Source: JAAXHB01 sp965214945 (GTDB lineage: Bacteria; Actinomycetota; Acidimicrobiia; Acidimicrobiales; Aldehydirespiratoraceae). From it: a DNA stretch of 64,000 nt. The position numbers and the translations under genes were made by a program. Location of the stretch: the NCBI GenBank assembly GCA_965214945.1, contig OZ244029.1, forward strand, positions 1,550,001 through 1,614,000, in the 5' to 3' direction. Of the stretch, positions 6,793 to 15,709 are shown in pieces (positions within the stretch are counted from its first letter, which is position 1; each line of letters opens with the position of its first letter). The notes under the pieces were generated by a model. It was not told the DNA's origin. It did no database searches and was given only the letters and a program-made list of their open reading frames with translations.

Positions 6793-8157
6793 TCAGCCCA
6801 GCCGATCTTCCAAGTGCTCCTCAAGACGATCGATGCCGACTCGGTTCTGGGCCATCGTGTCACGGTCGCGCACCGTCACCGCACGGTCGTCCAGTGTGGC
6901 GAAGTCGACAGTCACACATAACGGCGTCCCGATCTCGTCTTGGCGGCGGTAGCGGCGCCCGATGGCCTGCGTCTCGTCGTAGTCGCAGCTCCAACGCGCC
7001 TTGAGCCGGTCAAAGACTTCCAGCGCCGTCGGCGTCAGCACGGGCTTGCGGGACAGGGGCAGCACCGCGATCTGAAAGGGCGCCAGCCGCCGGTCGAGGC
7101 GCAGCACCCTTCGCTCGGCGCCTCGCACCTCCTCGGTGTGGTAGGCCGCGATCATGAAGGCCATCGCCGTGCGCGACACGCCGGCTGCTGGTTCGACCAC
7201 ATGGGGGGTCACGTGCTGGTTCGCGTCAGGGTCGAAATACGTCAGGCGCTGACCCGAGCAGGCCTCGTGGCAGCGGAGGTCGTAATCGCCCCGGTCCGCG
7301 ATGCCCTCCAGCTCGTCCCACCCCCACGGGAACAGAAACTCCACGTCGGATGTGGCATTCGAGTAGTGCGACAGCTCGTCGGCGTCGTGGGCGCGCAGAC
7401 GCAGCATCCGAGAGTCGATACCGAGGTCCGCATACCACGCCAGACGCTTCTCACACCAGTAGCGGTACCACTCGGCGCTGTCGCCGGGGGGGACGAAGTA
7501 CTCCATCTCCATCTGCTCGAACTCGCGCGTGCGGAACACGAAGTTGCCCGGCGTGATCTCGTTGCGGAACGACTTGCCGATCTGGGCGATCCCGAAAGGC
7601 GGGCGCTTGCGCGCTGCCCGCATCACGTTGACGAAGTTAGTGAACATGCCCTGAGCGGTCTCCGGCCGCAAAAACACCTCAGACGCGGAGTCCGCCACCG
7701 GCCCGGCGTGCGTGGAGAACATCAGGTTGAACTGCCGGGGCTCGGTCATGGCACCGCGTGCGCCGCAGGACGGGCACTTCTCGGGGTTCGCCAGCTTGTC
7801 GGAGCGGTGCCTTGTGCCGCACGACCGGCAGTCGGTCATCGGATCGCTGAAGTTGTCGATATGTCCCGAAGCCCTCCACACCGCCGGCGGCGACAGGATC
7901 GACGCGTCGAGCCCCACGACGTCGTGTCGGAGCTGCACCATAGAGCGCCACCACTGCGCCTTCACGTTGCGCAGTAACAGCACGCCAAGGGGCCCGTAGT
8001 CGTACGCGGAGCGGAAACCGCCGTAGATCTCCGCCGACTGGAAGACGAAGCCGCGTCGTTTCGCCAAGTTGACTACGGCGTCGAACAGAGCTTGGTCGGA
8101 TTCGGGCTCGGCAGGCTCGGCAGACGCTGGGTTTCTATTGTCGCCGGTGTCGGACAT
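6793..8157 (-). CDS. glyS: glycyl-tRNA synthetase (alpha2 type)
   Basis: A 454-residue class II synthetase of the eukaryote/actinobacterial homodimeric type, charging tRNA-Gly. Signatures include the N-terminal GFVFQSAEIYGGFRSAYDYG, a zinc-binding CRSCGTRHRSDK...CPSCG insertion, PRQFNLMFSTHAGPV, RPETAQGMFTNF, and motif 2 FRNEITPGNFVFRTREFEQM. The C-terminal anticodon-binding domain contains PFQIAVLPLSRK. The start is placed at MSDTGDNRN (8155-8157); an ATG at 8184 would add nine residues that read as a decayed copy of the recO 3' end, so I prefer 8157. Confidence 0.95.
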   Translation of the reverse strand: MSDTGDNRNPASAEPAEPESDQALFDAVVNLAKRRGFVFQSAEIYGGFRSAYDYGPLGVLLLRNVKAQWWRSMVQLRHDVVGLDASILSPPAVWRASGHIDNFSDPMTDCRSCGTRHRSDKLANPEKCPSCGARGAMTEPRQFNLMFSTHAGPVADSASEVFLRPETAQGMFTNFVNVMRAARKRPPFGIAQIGKSFRNEITPGNFVFRTREFEQMEMEYFVPPGDSAEWYRYWCEKRLAWYADLGIDSRMLRLRAHDADELSHYSNATSDVEFLFPWGWDELEGIADRGDYDLRCHEACSGQRLTYFDPDANQHVTPHVVEPAAGVSRTAMAFMIAAYHTEEVRGAERRVLRLDRRLAPFQIAVLPLSRKPVLTPTALEVFDRLKARWSCDYDETQAIGRRYRRQDEIGTPLCVTVDFATLDDRAVTVRDRDTMAQNRVGIDRLEEHLEDRLG

Positions 8158-8164
8158 GGCGGGC

Positions 8165-8284
8165 AGGCTAACCTCGCGCAGCATCTTGACAGAGCGCAGA
8201 CGCCGCCTCGCACCAGCCGCAAGAAGAAGTCGGCGATGTCAAGGCTGACCACCGCGCAGCACCTTGACGGAGCGCAGACGCCGC
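8165..8284. repeat. about 42-bp repeat of the recO 3' end
   Basis: Bases 8165-8206 and 8242-8284 are the same sequence with one indel and a few substitutions; the core is GAGCGCAGACGCCGC in both. The second copy encodes the last residues of RecO (RRLRSVKVLRGG); the first lies downstream of the recO stop and decodes as RRLRSVKMLRE, touching the glyS start region. Confidence 0.85.
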
Positions 8285-8964
8285 TCCAGGTGCAGTTCCA
8301 TCGCCTCGGTGGCGATGCGCGCGACCTCTGCTGTGAGCGCACTCTGCCGGCATCGCAGGGCCGCCGCGAGTTCGCCTCCGAGCATTTGGCGAAGCAGCCT
8401 CAGCGCCTCGGCGCTGAGCCTGCGGCCCCGGCGGCAGGTGCGGCACGTCACGCCGCCGTGCGCTAGGTCTATGGCCTCAAGCGACTGCTCCGAGCCGCAC
8501 ACCGCGCAGGAGTCGAGCACCGGCCGCACGCCTTCGTGCGCCAGAAGCTTCAGGAAAAACCCGGCTACCACCAGCGGGCTGCCGCTGCGGTCGAGAGTCG
8601 CCAGCGCCCGCGCCAGCATCACATGGCGGTCGCCGTCAGGTCCTCTGTCGGGCGCCACCTGGTCCACCGCCTCAAGCATCGCGGAAGCCTGTGCCAGCCT
8701 TTCGGGGTTGCTGCGCAGGCTCGTGAAGCGGGCAATCGTCTCGGCCTGCGTGACCGTGTCCAGCTCGCCCTTTCCGTGGTATAGCTGGACGGCAACGAGC
8801 GCAGCCGGCTCAAGACGGCCACCGAACTTTGAGCGCGTGCGGCGCGCGCCCTTGGCAACTGCGCGCACCTTCCCGAAGACGCGAGTGTGCAAACAGACGA
8901 TCCGGTCGGCCTCACCAAGCTTCCAGGTGCGAAGCACCACGGCATCATCCCGGTACAGGCCCAT
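8239..8964 (-). CDS. recO: DNA repair protein RecO
   Basis: A 241-residue recombination mediator that loads RecA onto SSB-coated DNA with RecR. It has the N-terminal OB-fold (LYRDDAVVLRTWKLGEADRIVCLHT, followed by GKVRAVAKGARRTRSKFGGRLEP) and the C-terminal zinc finger CAVCGSE...CRTCRRG. Length is normal. Its start overlaps the 3' end of uppS by 20 bases, consistent with coupling. In many actinobacteria era is directly upstream of recO; here about 12 kb separates them. Confidence 0.95.
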   Translation of the reverse strand: MGLYRDDAVVLRTWKLGEADRIVCLHTRVFGKVRAVAKGARRTRSKFGGRLEPAALVAVQLYHGKGELDTVTQAETIARFTSLRSNPERLAQASAMLEAVDQVAPDRGPDGDRHVMLARALATLDRSGSPLVVAGFFLKLLAHEGVRPVLDSCAVCGSEQSLEAIDLAHGGVTCRTCRRGRRLSAEALRLLRQMLGGELAAALRCRQSALTAEVARIATEAMELHLERRLRSVKVLRGGQP

Positions 8965-9694
8965 CTGCGCCTTCCTCGGTGACGACGCCCCCGAAGCGCC
9001 GCTCGCGGCTCTGGAATGCTTGGATCGCGTCGAAGAGATGGCCCCTGCGGAAATCGGGCCAGGCGACGTCGGTGAAATACAGCTCGCTGTAGGCCATTTG
9101 CCACAGCAGGAAATTAGAGGTGCGCCACTCTCCAGACGTGCGGATCATCAGATCGGGGTCGGGCATTTCAGGGTCGTAAAGCGCCGCCGCGATGGTCTGC
9201 TCGGTGATGTTGCGCGCTGCAACCCCGGAGGCGGCGACCTCACGCACGGCGTCGACGATCTCGGCCCTTCCTCCGTAGTTGAAAGCCACGGTGAAGGTCA
9301 TTCCAGAGTTGCGGCGGGTCAGTTCCACCGCGTCGTCCATACGCCCCAGCAGCCGGCGTGGCACTCGCCGGTCGCGCCGCCCTATGAAACGGATGCGCAC
9401 TCCCCGCTCGTGTAACTCGTCGCGGCGTCGGAACAGGATGTCCTCGTTGAAGTTTAACAGGAACCGCACCTCCCGCCGAGGCCTGCGCCAGTTCTCAGTG
9501 CTGAAGGCGTAGACGGTCAGCCACTCGACTCCGATGTCCAACGCGCCCTCGACCACGTCGAATAGCGCCTCTTCGCCTGCTCGGTGGCCTTCGGTGCGCG
9601 GCAGCCCCCGCGCTTGCGCCCAGCGGCCGTTGCCATCCATGACGCAAGCGATATGAGCCGGAACCCGGCTCAAGTCGATGTTCGCAACATCCAC
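8945..9694 (-). CDS. uppS: isoprenyl transferase (undecaprenyl diphosphate synthase family)
   Basis: A 249-residue cis-prenyltransferase that condenses isopentenyl diphosphate units to make the lipid carrier for cell wall synthesis. Visible signatures are HIACVMDGNGRWAQARG, VYAFSTENWRRP, FNYGGRAEIVDAVR, and the C-terminal PDLMIRTSGEWRTSNFLLWQ and YSELYFTDVAWPDF. The catalytic Asp lies in MDGNGRW. Actinobacteria often have two such enzymes with different chain lengths, so product length is not certain. It overlaps recO. Confidence 0.95.
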   Translation of the reverse strand: MDVANIDLSRVPAHIACVMDGNGRWAQARGLPRTEGHRAGEEALFDVVEGALDIGVEWLTVYAFSTENWRRPRREVRFLLNFNEDILFRRRDELHERGVRIRFIGRRDRRVPRRLLGRMDDAVELTRRNSGMTFTVAFNYGGRAEIVDAVREVAASGVAARNITEQTIAAALYDPEMPDPDLMIRTSGEWRTSNFLLWQMAYSELYFTDVAWPDFRRGHLFDAIQAFQSRERRFGGVVTEEGADGPVPG

Positions 9695-9741
9695 AACCCG
9701 AAACTACAAGACCGACACCGCCAGCGGGATGCGTTGAGGTG

Positions 9742-12243
9742 TCAGTTGAGGGCTCGGGCCAGGAATGACGCCATTTGGTCGCGGCGCACCGGGTCTGCGG
9801 GACAGTATCTGAGCCCGGCCTCACTGGCGCAGCCTTCGGTTACCCCGGCCCGGTACATCGCTTCGATGGCGCCAGCCTGCGGTGAATCGGCGGAGACGTC
9901 TGCGAATACTCCGGCGGGTTCGCCGACGGCTGTGAGGGTGTTAAAGGCGCGTGTGAAAAACAGCGCCATATGGGCGCGTGTCACCGGTGCGTCCGGAGCG
10001 AAGGTGCCGTCGCCACGCCCGAGGGTGATCCCGAGCTCGGCGAGGCGCTCGATGTACGCGCGTCGCGGACTGCCTTCGAGCACATCGGAGAAGCGGGGTG
10101 CGGCGCCGCGGGGAGCAGGCGCGGGCTCAGCACCCTCTAGTGCTTTGACGAGGAACTCAGCCATCTCCGCGCGCGTGATCGGCTCGGTGGGGCAGTAGAA
10201 TTTGAGTTCGGGATCGCAGCCATCGGTAATGCCCAGCGAGACGAGCTTCTCGATGTTGGCTTCGTGCGCGTTGGCCTCATCGTCCGCGAATGTCCCGTCG
10301 TAGGGACGGCCGACCCATACCTTGAAACGATTCCCGACACGGCTGATCACCTCGATCCTGTAGCCCTGCGTCGTGACTCCTTCGCCCGGGCCGTACACAT
10401 GACCGAGCAGCTCATCTAGGCCGCCAACCGTCGGTGCCGGCGGCACAGGCTGGACTCGCTTGCTCGCACCAGAACAGAGAGGATGCAGATAATGCAGCTT
10501 GTTGCCGCACACCTCGGGGCGTTGATCTACTAGATACACCTCAACGCCCTCGGCCGGAATCCCGCTGTCGTATCCTGCTGACACACGGGCACCCAACGCC
10601 ACAAAAGCGCCGAACTCCACCGGAAGCACCAGCAGCTGCGCGCCCTTCACTCCCGGTGGGCTCATCAGATGCACTGCCGGGCCGCTGTCGTGAACGATCA
10701 CATCGTCCTCGTCGATCCAACCGGCTGCATACCTGTTCACCGCGATCGTCCCCACTACCAGTCCAGTCTCTGACGCTACAAAATCCTCTAATGATTCGAA
10801 ACTTCCGCTCATTATATCCATTGGATTGTCATATTCATCAACACTGTCAACCAGCAGACCGGACAAAATCTCACGCTGCCCGCCAAATGAATGTGGCATA
10901 CCGAGCGCATGTCCCATCTCATGGGCTACAAGCCAGGAGTCGTAATAATTCACAATCAGTCCGAAGCCTCTAGTACAGTTCAAACAATACGAGAACAACG
11001 GCACCACTGTAGTGCCGATGACCTGTACATTTCTCAAGTTATCTGGAAATACAGGTTTCTCAGCCTGCTCCGGGAACCCTTGCGCGACATCCAAACTCAA
11101 ACCGAACGATCCTGTATTGATAAAGTTCTCTTTATCGAATACTATTAGTGCGCCGTTCGCCCCGCTGGCTGATGATGCCGAAGCTGACACCGTGTCTCGG
11201 CACCCGTGTATGCCAGACGAGACTGTCTGGACTGAATCAACCTTCACGGACCCGCCGGATATGAAACGGGGATGGTACATACCACCTGAAAGCCAGTTGA
11301 AGTACAGCACAACATGGCGACCTAAGAGGCGTGTCGCTTCTTCGAGATCCACACGTAGAACACCGTCTGGCACATCACAGACCCAAACCTCCCACAAATC
11401 TTCGCCAAGGCTGTACCGAGTTGCGAGGTCGTATCTGGCTATCAGGTTAAGCGGATCCATTACGTTGCGATTGGGAAGCCCTGTTGTAGAAGCGAACAAC
11501 CCTCTGCCATGTTCATTGATAGCAGCTACTAATACGACGTGTGGTTGAGTATTTGTCAGTTCTGAGAGTGTGAATTCTCGGATGTCAGAGTCGACAGTGG
11601 TAACTAATGTCAGGTCGTCTCCTGAGGCATCATCCGCGATGTCATTCATCTGGTAATGCCAAATCTCATAACCTGTTATCGGCGCGCTGCCGTCATCTTC
11701 GGGAGGCTCCCAGACAACAGTGACCGAGCCGAATAGTTCTGAGACCACTTCGAACTCTTTCGGCGCGTTCGGTAGTCGATCTCCAACCTTTACAGCACCC
11801 ACCCGGGCGATAACGTAGCGCTCTTCAGCTACCGGCCTACCTCTATTTGAATAGACCGGAACTATTCGAATCTTATACCAAGAGCCGTTGACAAGCTTAG
11901 GTATGGTAAATCTGTTGGCATTGGCGTCAGCACGGTAACTGTATTCGGTTGAGCCATATAATGGATCGGATGCTGGATCAGACGATATCAATCCATAGAT
12001 GATCTCGTAGCCGTCTGGCGTGGACTGAGAAGCGCCGCCTGAAGGCGGATCCCATGCGATGGTCACAAAATCATCGCCGACCGCGAGGATCCGCATATTC
12101 TCCACCGTTGCAAGAGGCCGTGCATCATCAGATTGGGCAGAAGCCAGACCCGAGACAGCAACGACAGCAAGCGAGGTAGCTGCGAATACGGCGACGAGAG
12201 GCCTATAGAACAGCTGAGGTCCTGAAGCCTCAAGAAAGGACAT
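9742..12243 (-). CDS. secreted fibronectin-III/metzincin-like metalloprotease with three SLH repeats
   Basis: An 833-residue surface protein. Residues 1-36 are a signal peptide (hydrophobic core, ASA-Q cleavage site). Two fibronectin type III domains follow (about 44-150 and 157-258, each with a TIAWDPP/TVVWEPP strand and GYEI). The zinc protease motif HEMGHALGMPH at 441-451 fits HExxHxxGxxH, with a possible Met-turn at 475-480 (MDIMSG). Three S-layer homology domains occupy about 651-833 (FADDEA, FSDVLE, FADVSA starts). It is probably anchored to the cell wall. The middle of the gene is visibly richer in A+T than its neighbours. It lies just inside the accessory island. The target of proteolysis is unknown. 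Confidence 0.85.
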   Translation of the reverse strand: MSFLEASGPQLFYRPLVAVFAATSLAVVAVSGLASAQSDDARPLATVENMRILAVGDDFVTIAWDPPSGGASQSTPDGYEIIYGLISSDPASDPLYGSTEYSYRADANANRFTIPKLVNGSWYKIRIVPVYSNRGRPVAEERYVIARVGAVKVGDRLPNAPKEFEVVSELFGSVTVVWEPPEDDGSAPITGYEIWHYQMNDIADDASGDDLTLVTTVDSDIREFTLSELTNTQPHVVLVAAINEHGRGLFASTTGLPNRNVMDPLNLIARYDLATRYSLGEDLWEVWVCDVPDGVLRVDLEEATRLLGRHVVLYFNWLSGGMYHPRFISGGSVKVDSVQTVSSGIHGCRDTVSASASSASGANGALIVFDKENFINTGSFGLSLDVAQGFPEQAEKPVFPDNLRNVQVIGTTVVPLFSYCLNCTRGFGLIVNYYDSWLVAHEMGHALGMPHSFGGQREILSGLLVDSVDEYDNPMDIMSGSFESLEDFVASETGLVVGTIAVNRYAAGWIDEDDVIVHDSGPAVHLMSPPGVKGAQLLVLPVEFGAFVALGARVSAGYDSGIPAEGVEVYLVDQRPEVCGNKLHYLHPLCSGASKRVQPVPPAPTVGGLDELLGHVYGPGEGVTTQGYRIEVISRVGNRFKVWVGRPYDGTFADDEANAHEANIEKLVSLGITDGCDPELKFYCPTEPITRAEMAEFLVKALEGAEPAPAPRGAAPRFSDVLEGSPRRAYIERLAELGITLGRGDGTFAPDAPVTRAHMALFFTRAFNTLTAVGEPAGVFADVSADSPQAGAIEAMYRAGVTEGCASEAGLRYCPADPVRRDQMASFLARALN

Positions 12244-12331
12244 TGGGGTTTCCGTTCAGCGTGTCACGCATTTCCGATGTGCATAACTCTAGCCTGACGG
12301 ACCGGCCAGATCGGTGCCGGTGCTGGAGCCC

Positions 12332-15300
12332 TCAGCGGACGCGCAGGCCCATTGAGCAGATCACGCTCGGCTCTGAGCGTCCGACGCTGCGCTCCCGCGG
12401 GACGCAGAGCTGCCCGCATCGATGCAAGTCGACGATCAGCGCGGCCAAATCCTCGGGCTTGCGCTCCCGCAGGGCACCGGAGAGCTTCTGCATGGCGGCT
12501 TCGAGCAGCGGCCGATCATTGATGGCGTCGAGCGCGCCGTCTAGCTCATCACGGCTAAACAGCAGGTTCGGCACGATGGTCGAATGGTGGTCGCGCAGCT
12601 TTTGCCAGCATTTAGCCCGCACGCCAAGCAGCGATCCGGTCGCCCGCCTCGGCGGGGTCCGAAGCGGGCCGTTCAACGCCCGGGCGACCAGCGCGTGGTG
12701 GTTGTAGAGGTGATCTGCCGGAGGCGTGTCGGGCTCGCAACGGGCCAGGCGCAGCGCCTCCTGGGGAGTGACCCTGCGGGCGTCGCCACCGGTGTCACTG
12801 AACGCGAAGGCGTCTGATCCGGTCACCGTCTGAGAGTGCACAAGCACGCCCTCGCCCGGCCTGCCGGCATCGAAACGCTCCTTGCCGGCGTACTCCTTGC
12901 TGGCATAAACCACATTCGGCAACGACTTCACCTGCTCAGCAAGCTGGGGATGATCGGTTGAAGCCTGGCGCCAGATCTCATAGGCCATAGACACCGGATC
13001 CACATCAGACACCGAGTCCACATCCTCGCCACCGCCGGTGAGCTGGTAGTCGGAGTGCTCGTCGTAGAGGCCGGTGATGACGACACGTTCGCTGTCGTCG
13101 CCGAAGAACTTCTCGTCGGAGCCGAGCAGCACAGCGTTCTCGCGCAGCCGCTCCCGGATGCGCCGCCGCAAGTCGATCACGTCGTCAACAGACGCTGCCG
13201 GAAGCATAGAGTAGACCACCACCTGCTTCGCAGACTGTCCGATGCGGTCCACACGGCCGGCTCGTTGCACCAGCTTCACGATGGCCCACGGCAGGTCGTA
13301 GTTCACCACAATGCGGGCGTCCTGAAGATTCTGGCCTTCTGAGAGCACATCGGTGGACACCAGCACCCGCAACTCCGGCTCGCCGCGGGCGCCGGAGAGG
13401 CCCTGATTAGCCCTCGGCGCGAACCTAGCGGCCAGTGCCGTCGGATTCTCGGAGTCGCCCGTCACCGCGGCTGCGCCCAATACGCCCCGCCGCTTCAGTT
13501 CGGCAGCCACATAGTGGGCCGTGTCGGCCGCCTCGGTGAACACCAGCACCTTCTCGTCTCCATGGTGCTGAGACACCAGCTTGACCAGAGCCGCGATCTT
13601 GCCGTCGCGGTCGGGATCCCACTCGCCGAACCCCTCAAGGAGACTCCGCAGGACCGCCGCGTCGTGGCGCAGCGCCTCAGCGAACTCGTCAGTGAACAGA
13701 TCGGGCCTCAGCCAGCGAACCCTAGAGGAGCCAGCCACGGCCAACTTCTCGTAAGCGACCGCAGGGATCGATCCAGTCACCTGCGCGGGAATCGATCCAG
13801 TCATATCGGCGGCGCTCTGAGCTAGAAGACCGTCCTCGAACAGGTCGCCGCTCTCGGCGTCGAGTTCAGCCGACCACAAGGCATTGCCAACCGATCCCAC
13901 AGGTACCAAGCGGTCGTTGTCGATGGCGTGAAGGGCCACCAGGTTGCGCAGCGCATGGCGGCGCAGGGTGGCCAGGAACGCCGGCCCCGACGACGACAGC
14001 CGCTTGAACATCATGATGCGGTTGAACCCGCTCAGGTTGCCGTTGGCCGAATTCCGCAGATCGTCTACCGTTTGCTGCTCTTGCGAAGTGGGCACAACCT
14101 GGGCATCGAGATAGCTCGACATGTTGTAGCGGGGTAACAGCAGAGAGGCGACTGCTTCTAGAGTGTCCTCGGAAGTCATCAGCGCGGCCGGGTCATCTGA
14201 GGCCATTTCGTGTTCTACTGGGACGGCCTTGCGGTCGGGTAAGTAGAAGCGCTTCCTATTGCCGAAGTGCAGGTACTTGCGGCCGCGGCCGTCTCCTCGG
14301 GCGTAGTTGTCTTGAATGAACCGGCGGGTGCGGCGAACGAGAAACTGCGACATGAGCGCCTGCCAGTCTTCAAGATGCTCAGACTCGCTAAATGCGCCCA
14401 GCGACGACATCCGGCTGTCGCACAACCGGGAGAACTCGGCCTCACCGACCTCAGCGATGGCGCGCTCGGGGCGAATCCCTAGATCGTCGTCGGTGCTGAC
14501 GAACAAGCCGAGCTGGGCGGCGATGTCGCCGAACTGCTTGTTGTAGGGAGTGGCGGTCAACAGCAGAAGCTTGGGATCATTCTGGGTTATGTAATCGTGC
14601 AGCGCCTGGTAGTCTTTGCGCTTCGGGTTGCGCAGGTTGTGCGATTCGTCGATCAACACCAGACGATGCCGCCGCTCATTCTTCAGTTCCTTGACTGCCA
14701 TTGATAGCGACAACACGCGCCCGTGGAGACGGTACTCTTGGCGGTACCAATCCCACATTTCCACAAGATTTTTGGGACACACGATCAGCGTCTCGAACCC
14801 GTTTTCCTCTTGCAGCAGCCGAGCGACGGCTGTGCCGATCATCGTCTTGCCCAGCCCCACCACGTCGCCGACCATGGCACCGCCGCGCTGATTCACGATC
14901 CGGGCCGCGATCTGCACCGCTGCAACCTGGAAGTCCAGCAGCTTGTCCGCCATCGACGCGGGCAGCCCGTATTGGATGAGCCCCTCACGAGCCTCATGCG
15001 ACAAGTGGTAGGCCATCTTCAGGTACACCAGGTACGGATCGAGCGGCGCATCCGACGCCCACGATTCGTCCAGAAGCTCGATCAGCTCGAGGTTGACCGG
15101 GACGGTGAACTGGTCGTTCCAGAGTTCTCGAAACCAGGCCGCGAGCTTGGCCGTGGCGTCGCCGTCGAGCACGTCCACGTTCAGCTCGCCCTGCTCACGC
15201 AGACCTGCACTGGTTAGGTTCGACGATCCCACGTAGCCGACGCGCGGCGCGGCGGCGTCATCGCGATGGCATAGGTACAGCTTGGCGTGCAAGCGGTGGG

Positions 15301-15706
15301 CTAAGAACAGCCGAACGTCCACATCTCCGTCGGCCATCTGTCTGCGCAGCGCTCGTAGGGCTGCCTCGTCCTCGGGAGTGGGCAAACCCACCTGCAGCTG
15401 AGCCCGATACTCCGCAAGAGTGTCTTGCTGATGCTCCGCAGCAGTAGCGTTGGTGGTCGGCGGCTCGGGGCGCCTTCGCATGAGGCGGCGCATCTCGTCT
15501 CTGGGGTTCTCTGTCATGCCCACCAACAGTCGCACCTTGGGCTCGCCTCCGACACGATTCGGCAACGCGTCTACTGCGTCGGCTAGAATCCGCCACCCCC
15601 GCAGGTTGAAGTAGCCGACTGCCGCGTCCAGTGTGCGTGACGACGCTAGCGATCTCAGTAAGGCTGTTTCAAGCGTTGAGCCGATGTTGTCGAGTATCAG
15701 CGGCAT
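12332..15706 (-). CDS. PLD-like nuclease domain fused to SNF2/DEAD-type helicase
   Basis: A 1124-residue protein. Residues 1-200 form a phospholipase-D-like domain (AAVGYFNLRGWRILADA, then HAKLYL at 140-145 and GSSNLTSAG at 160-168, the HKD layout). A superfamily 2 helicase follows: GDVVGLGKT Walker A (280-288), LIDESHNLRN (DESH at 353-356), TATPYNK (385-391), and a C-terminal helicase half with VLVSTDVLSEGQNLQDA and VNYDLPW...QRAGRVDRIGQ. It starts three bases after the stop of the adenine methylase gene, so the pair is one unit. This resembles parts of DISARM (PLD DrmC, SNF2 DrmD) joined in one protein, but drmA and drmB are absent. Anti-phage restriction is inferred. Confidence 0.85.
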   Translation of the reverse strand: MPLILDNIGSTLETALLRSLASSRTLDAAVGYFNLRGWRILADAVDALPNRVGGEPKVRLLVGMTENPRDEMRRLMRRRPEPPTTNATAAEHQQDTLAEYRAQLQVGLPTPEDEAALRALRRQMADGDVDVRLFLAHRLHAKLYLCHRDDAAAPRVGYVGSSNLTSAGLREQGELNVDVLDGDATAKLAAWFRELWNDQFTVPVNLELIELLDESWASDAPLDPYLVYLKMAYHLSHEAREGLIQYGLPASMADKLLDFQVAAVQIAARIVNQRGGAMVGDVVGLGKTMIGTAVARLLQEENGFETLIVCPKNLVEMWDWYRQEYRLHGRVLSLSMAVKELKNERRHRLVLIDESHNLRNPKRKDYQALHDYITQNDPKLLLLTATPYNKQFGDIAAQLGLFVSTDDDLGIRPERAIAEVGEAEFSRLCDSRMSSLGAFSESEHLEDWQALMSQFLVRRTRRFIQDNYARGDGRGRKYLHFGNRKRFYLPDRKAVPVEHEMASDDPAALMTSEDTLEAVASLLLPRYNMSSYLDAQVVPTSQEQQTVDDLRNSANGNLSGFNRIMMFKRLSSSGPAFLATLRRHALRNLVALHAIDNDRLVPVGSVGNALWSAELDAESGDLFEDGLLAQSAADMTGSIPAQVTGSIPAVAYEKLAVAGSSRVRWLRPDLFTDEFAEALRHDAAVLRSLLEGFGEWDPDRDGKIAALVKLVSQHHGDEKVLVFTEAADTAHYVAAELKRRGVLGAAAVTGDSENPTALAARFAPRANQGLSGARGEPELRVLVSTDVLSEGQNLQDARIVVNYDLPWAIVKLVQRAGRVDRIGQSAKQVVVYSMLPAASVDDVIDLRRRIRERLRENAVLLGSDEKFFGDDSERVVITGLYDEHSDYQLTGGGEDVDSVSDVDPVSMAYEIWRQASTDHPQLAEQVKSLPNVVYASKEYAGKERFDAGRPGEGVLVHSQTVTGSDAFAFSDTGGDARRVTPQEALRLARCEPDTPPADHLYNHHALVARALNGPLRTPPRRATGSLLGVRAKCWQKLRDHHSTIVPNLLFSRDELDGALDAINDRPLLEAAMQKLSGALRERKPEDLAALIVDLHRCGQLCVPRERSVGRSEPSVICSMGLRVR

Positions 15707-15709
15707 CGT

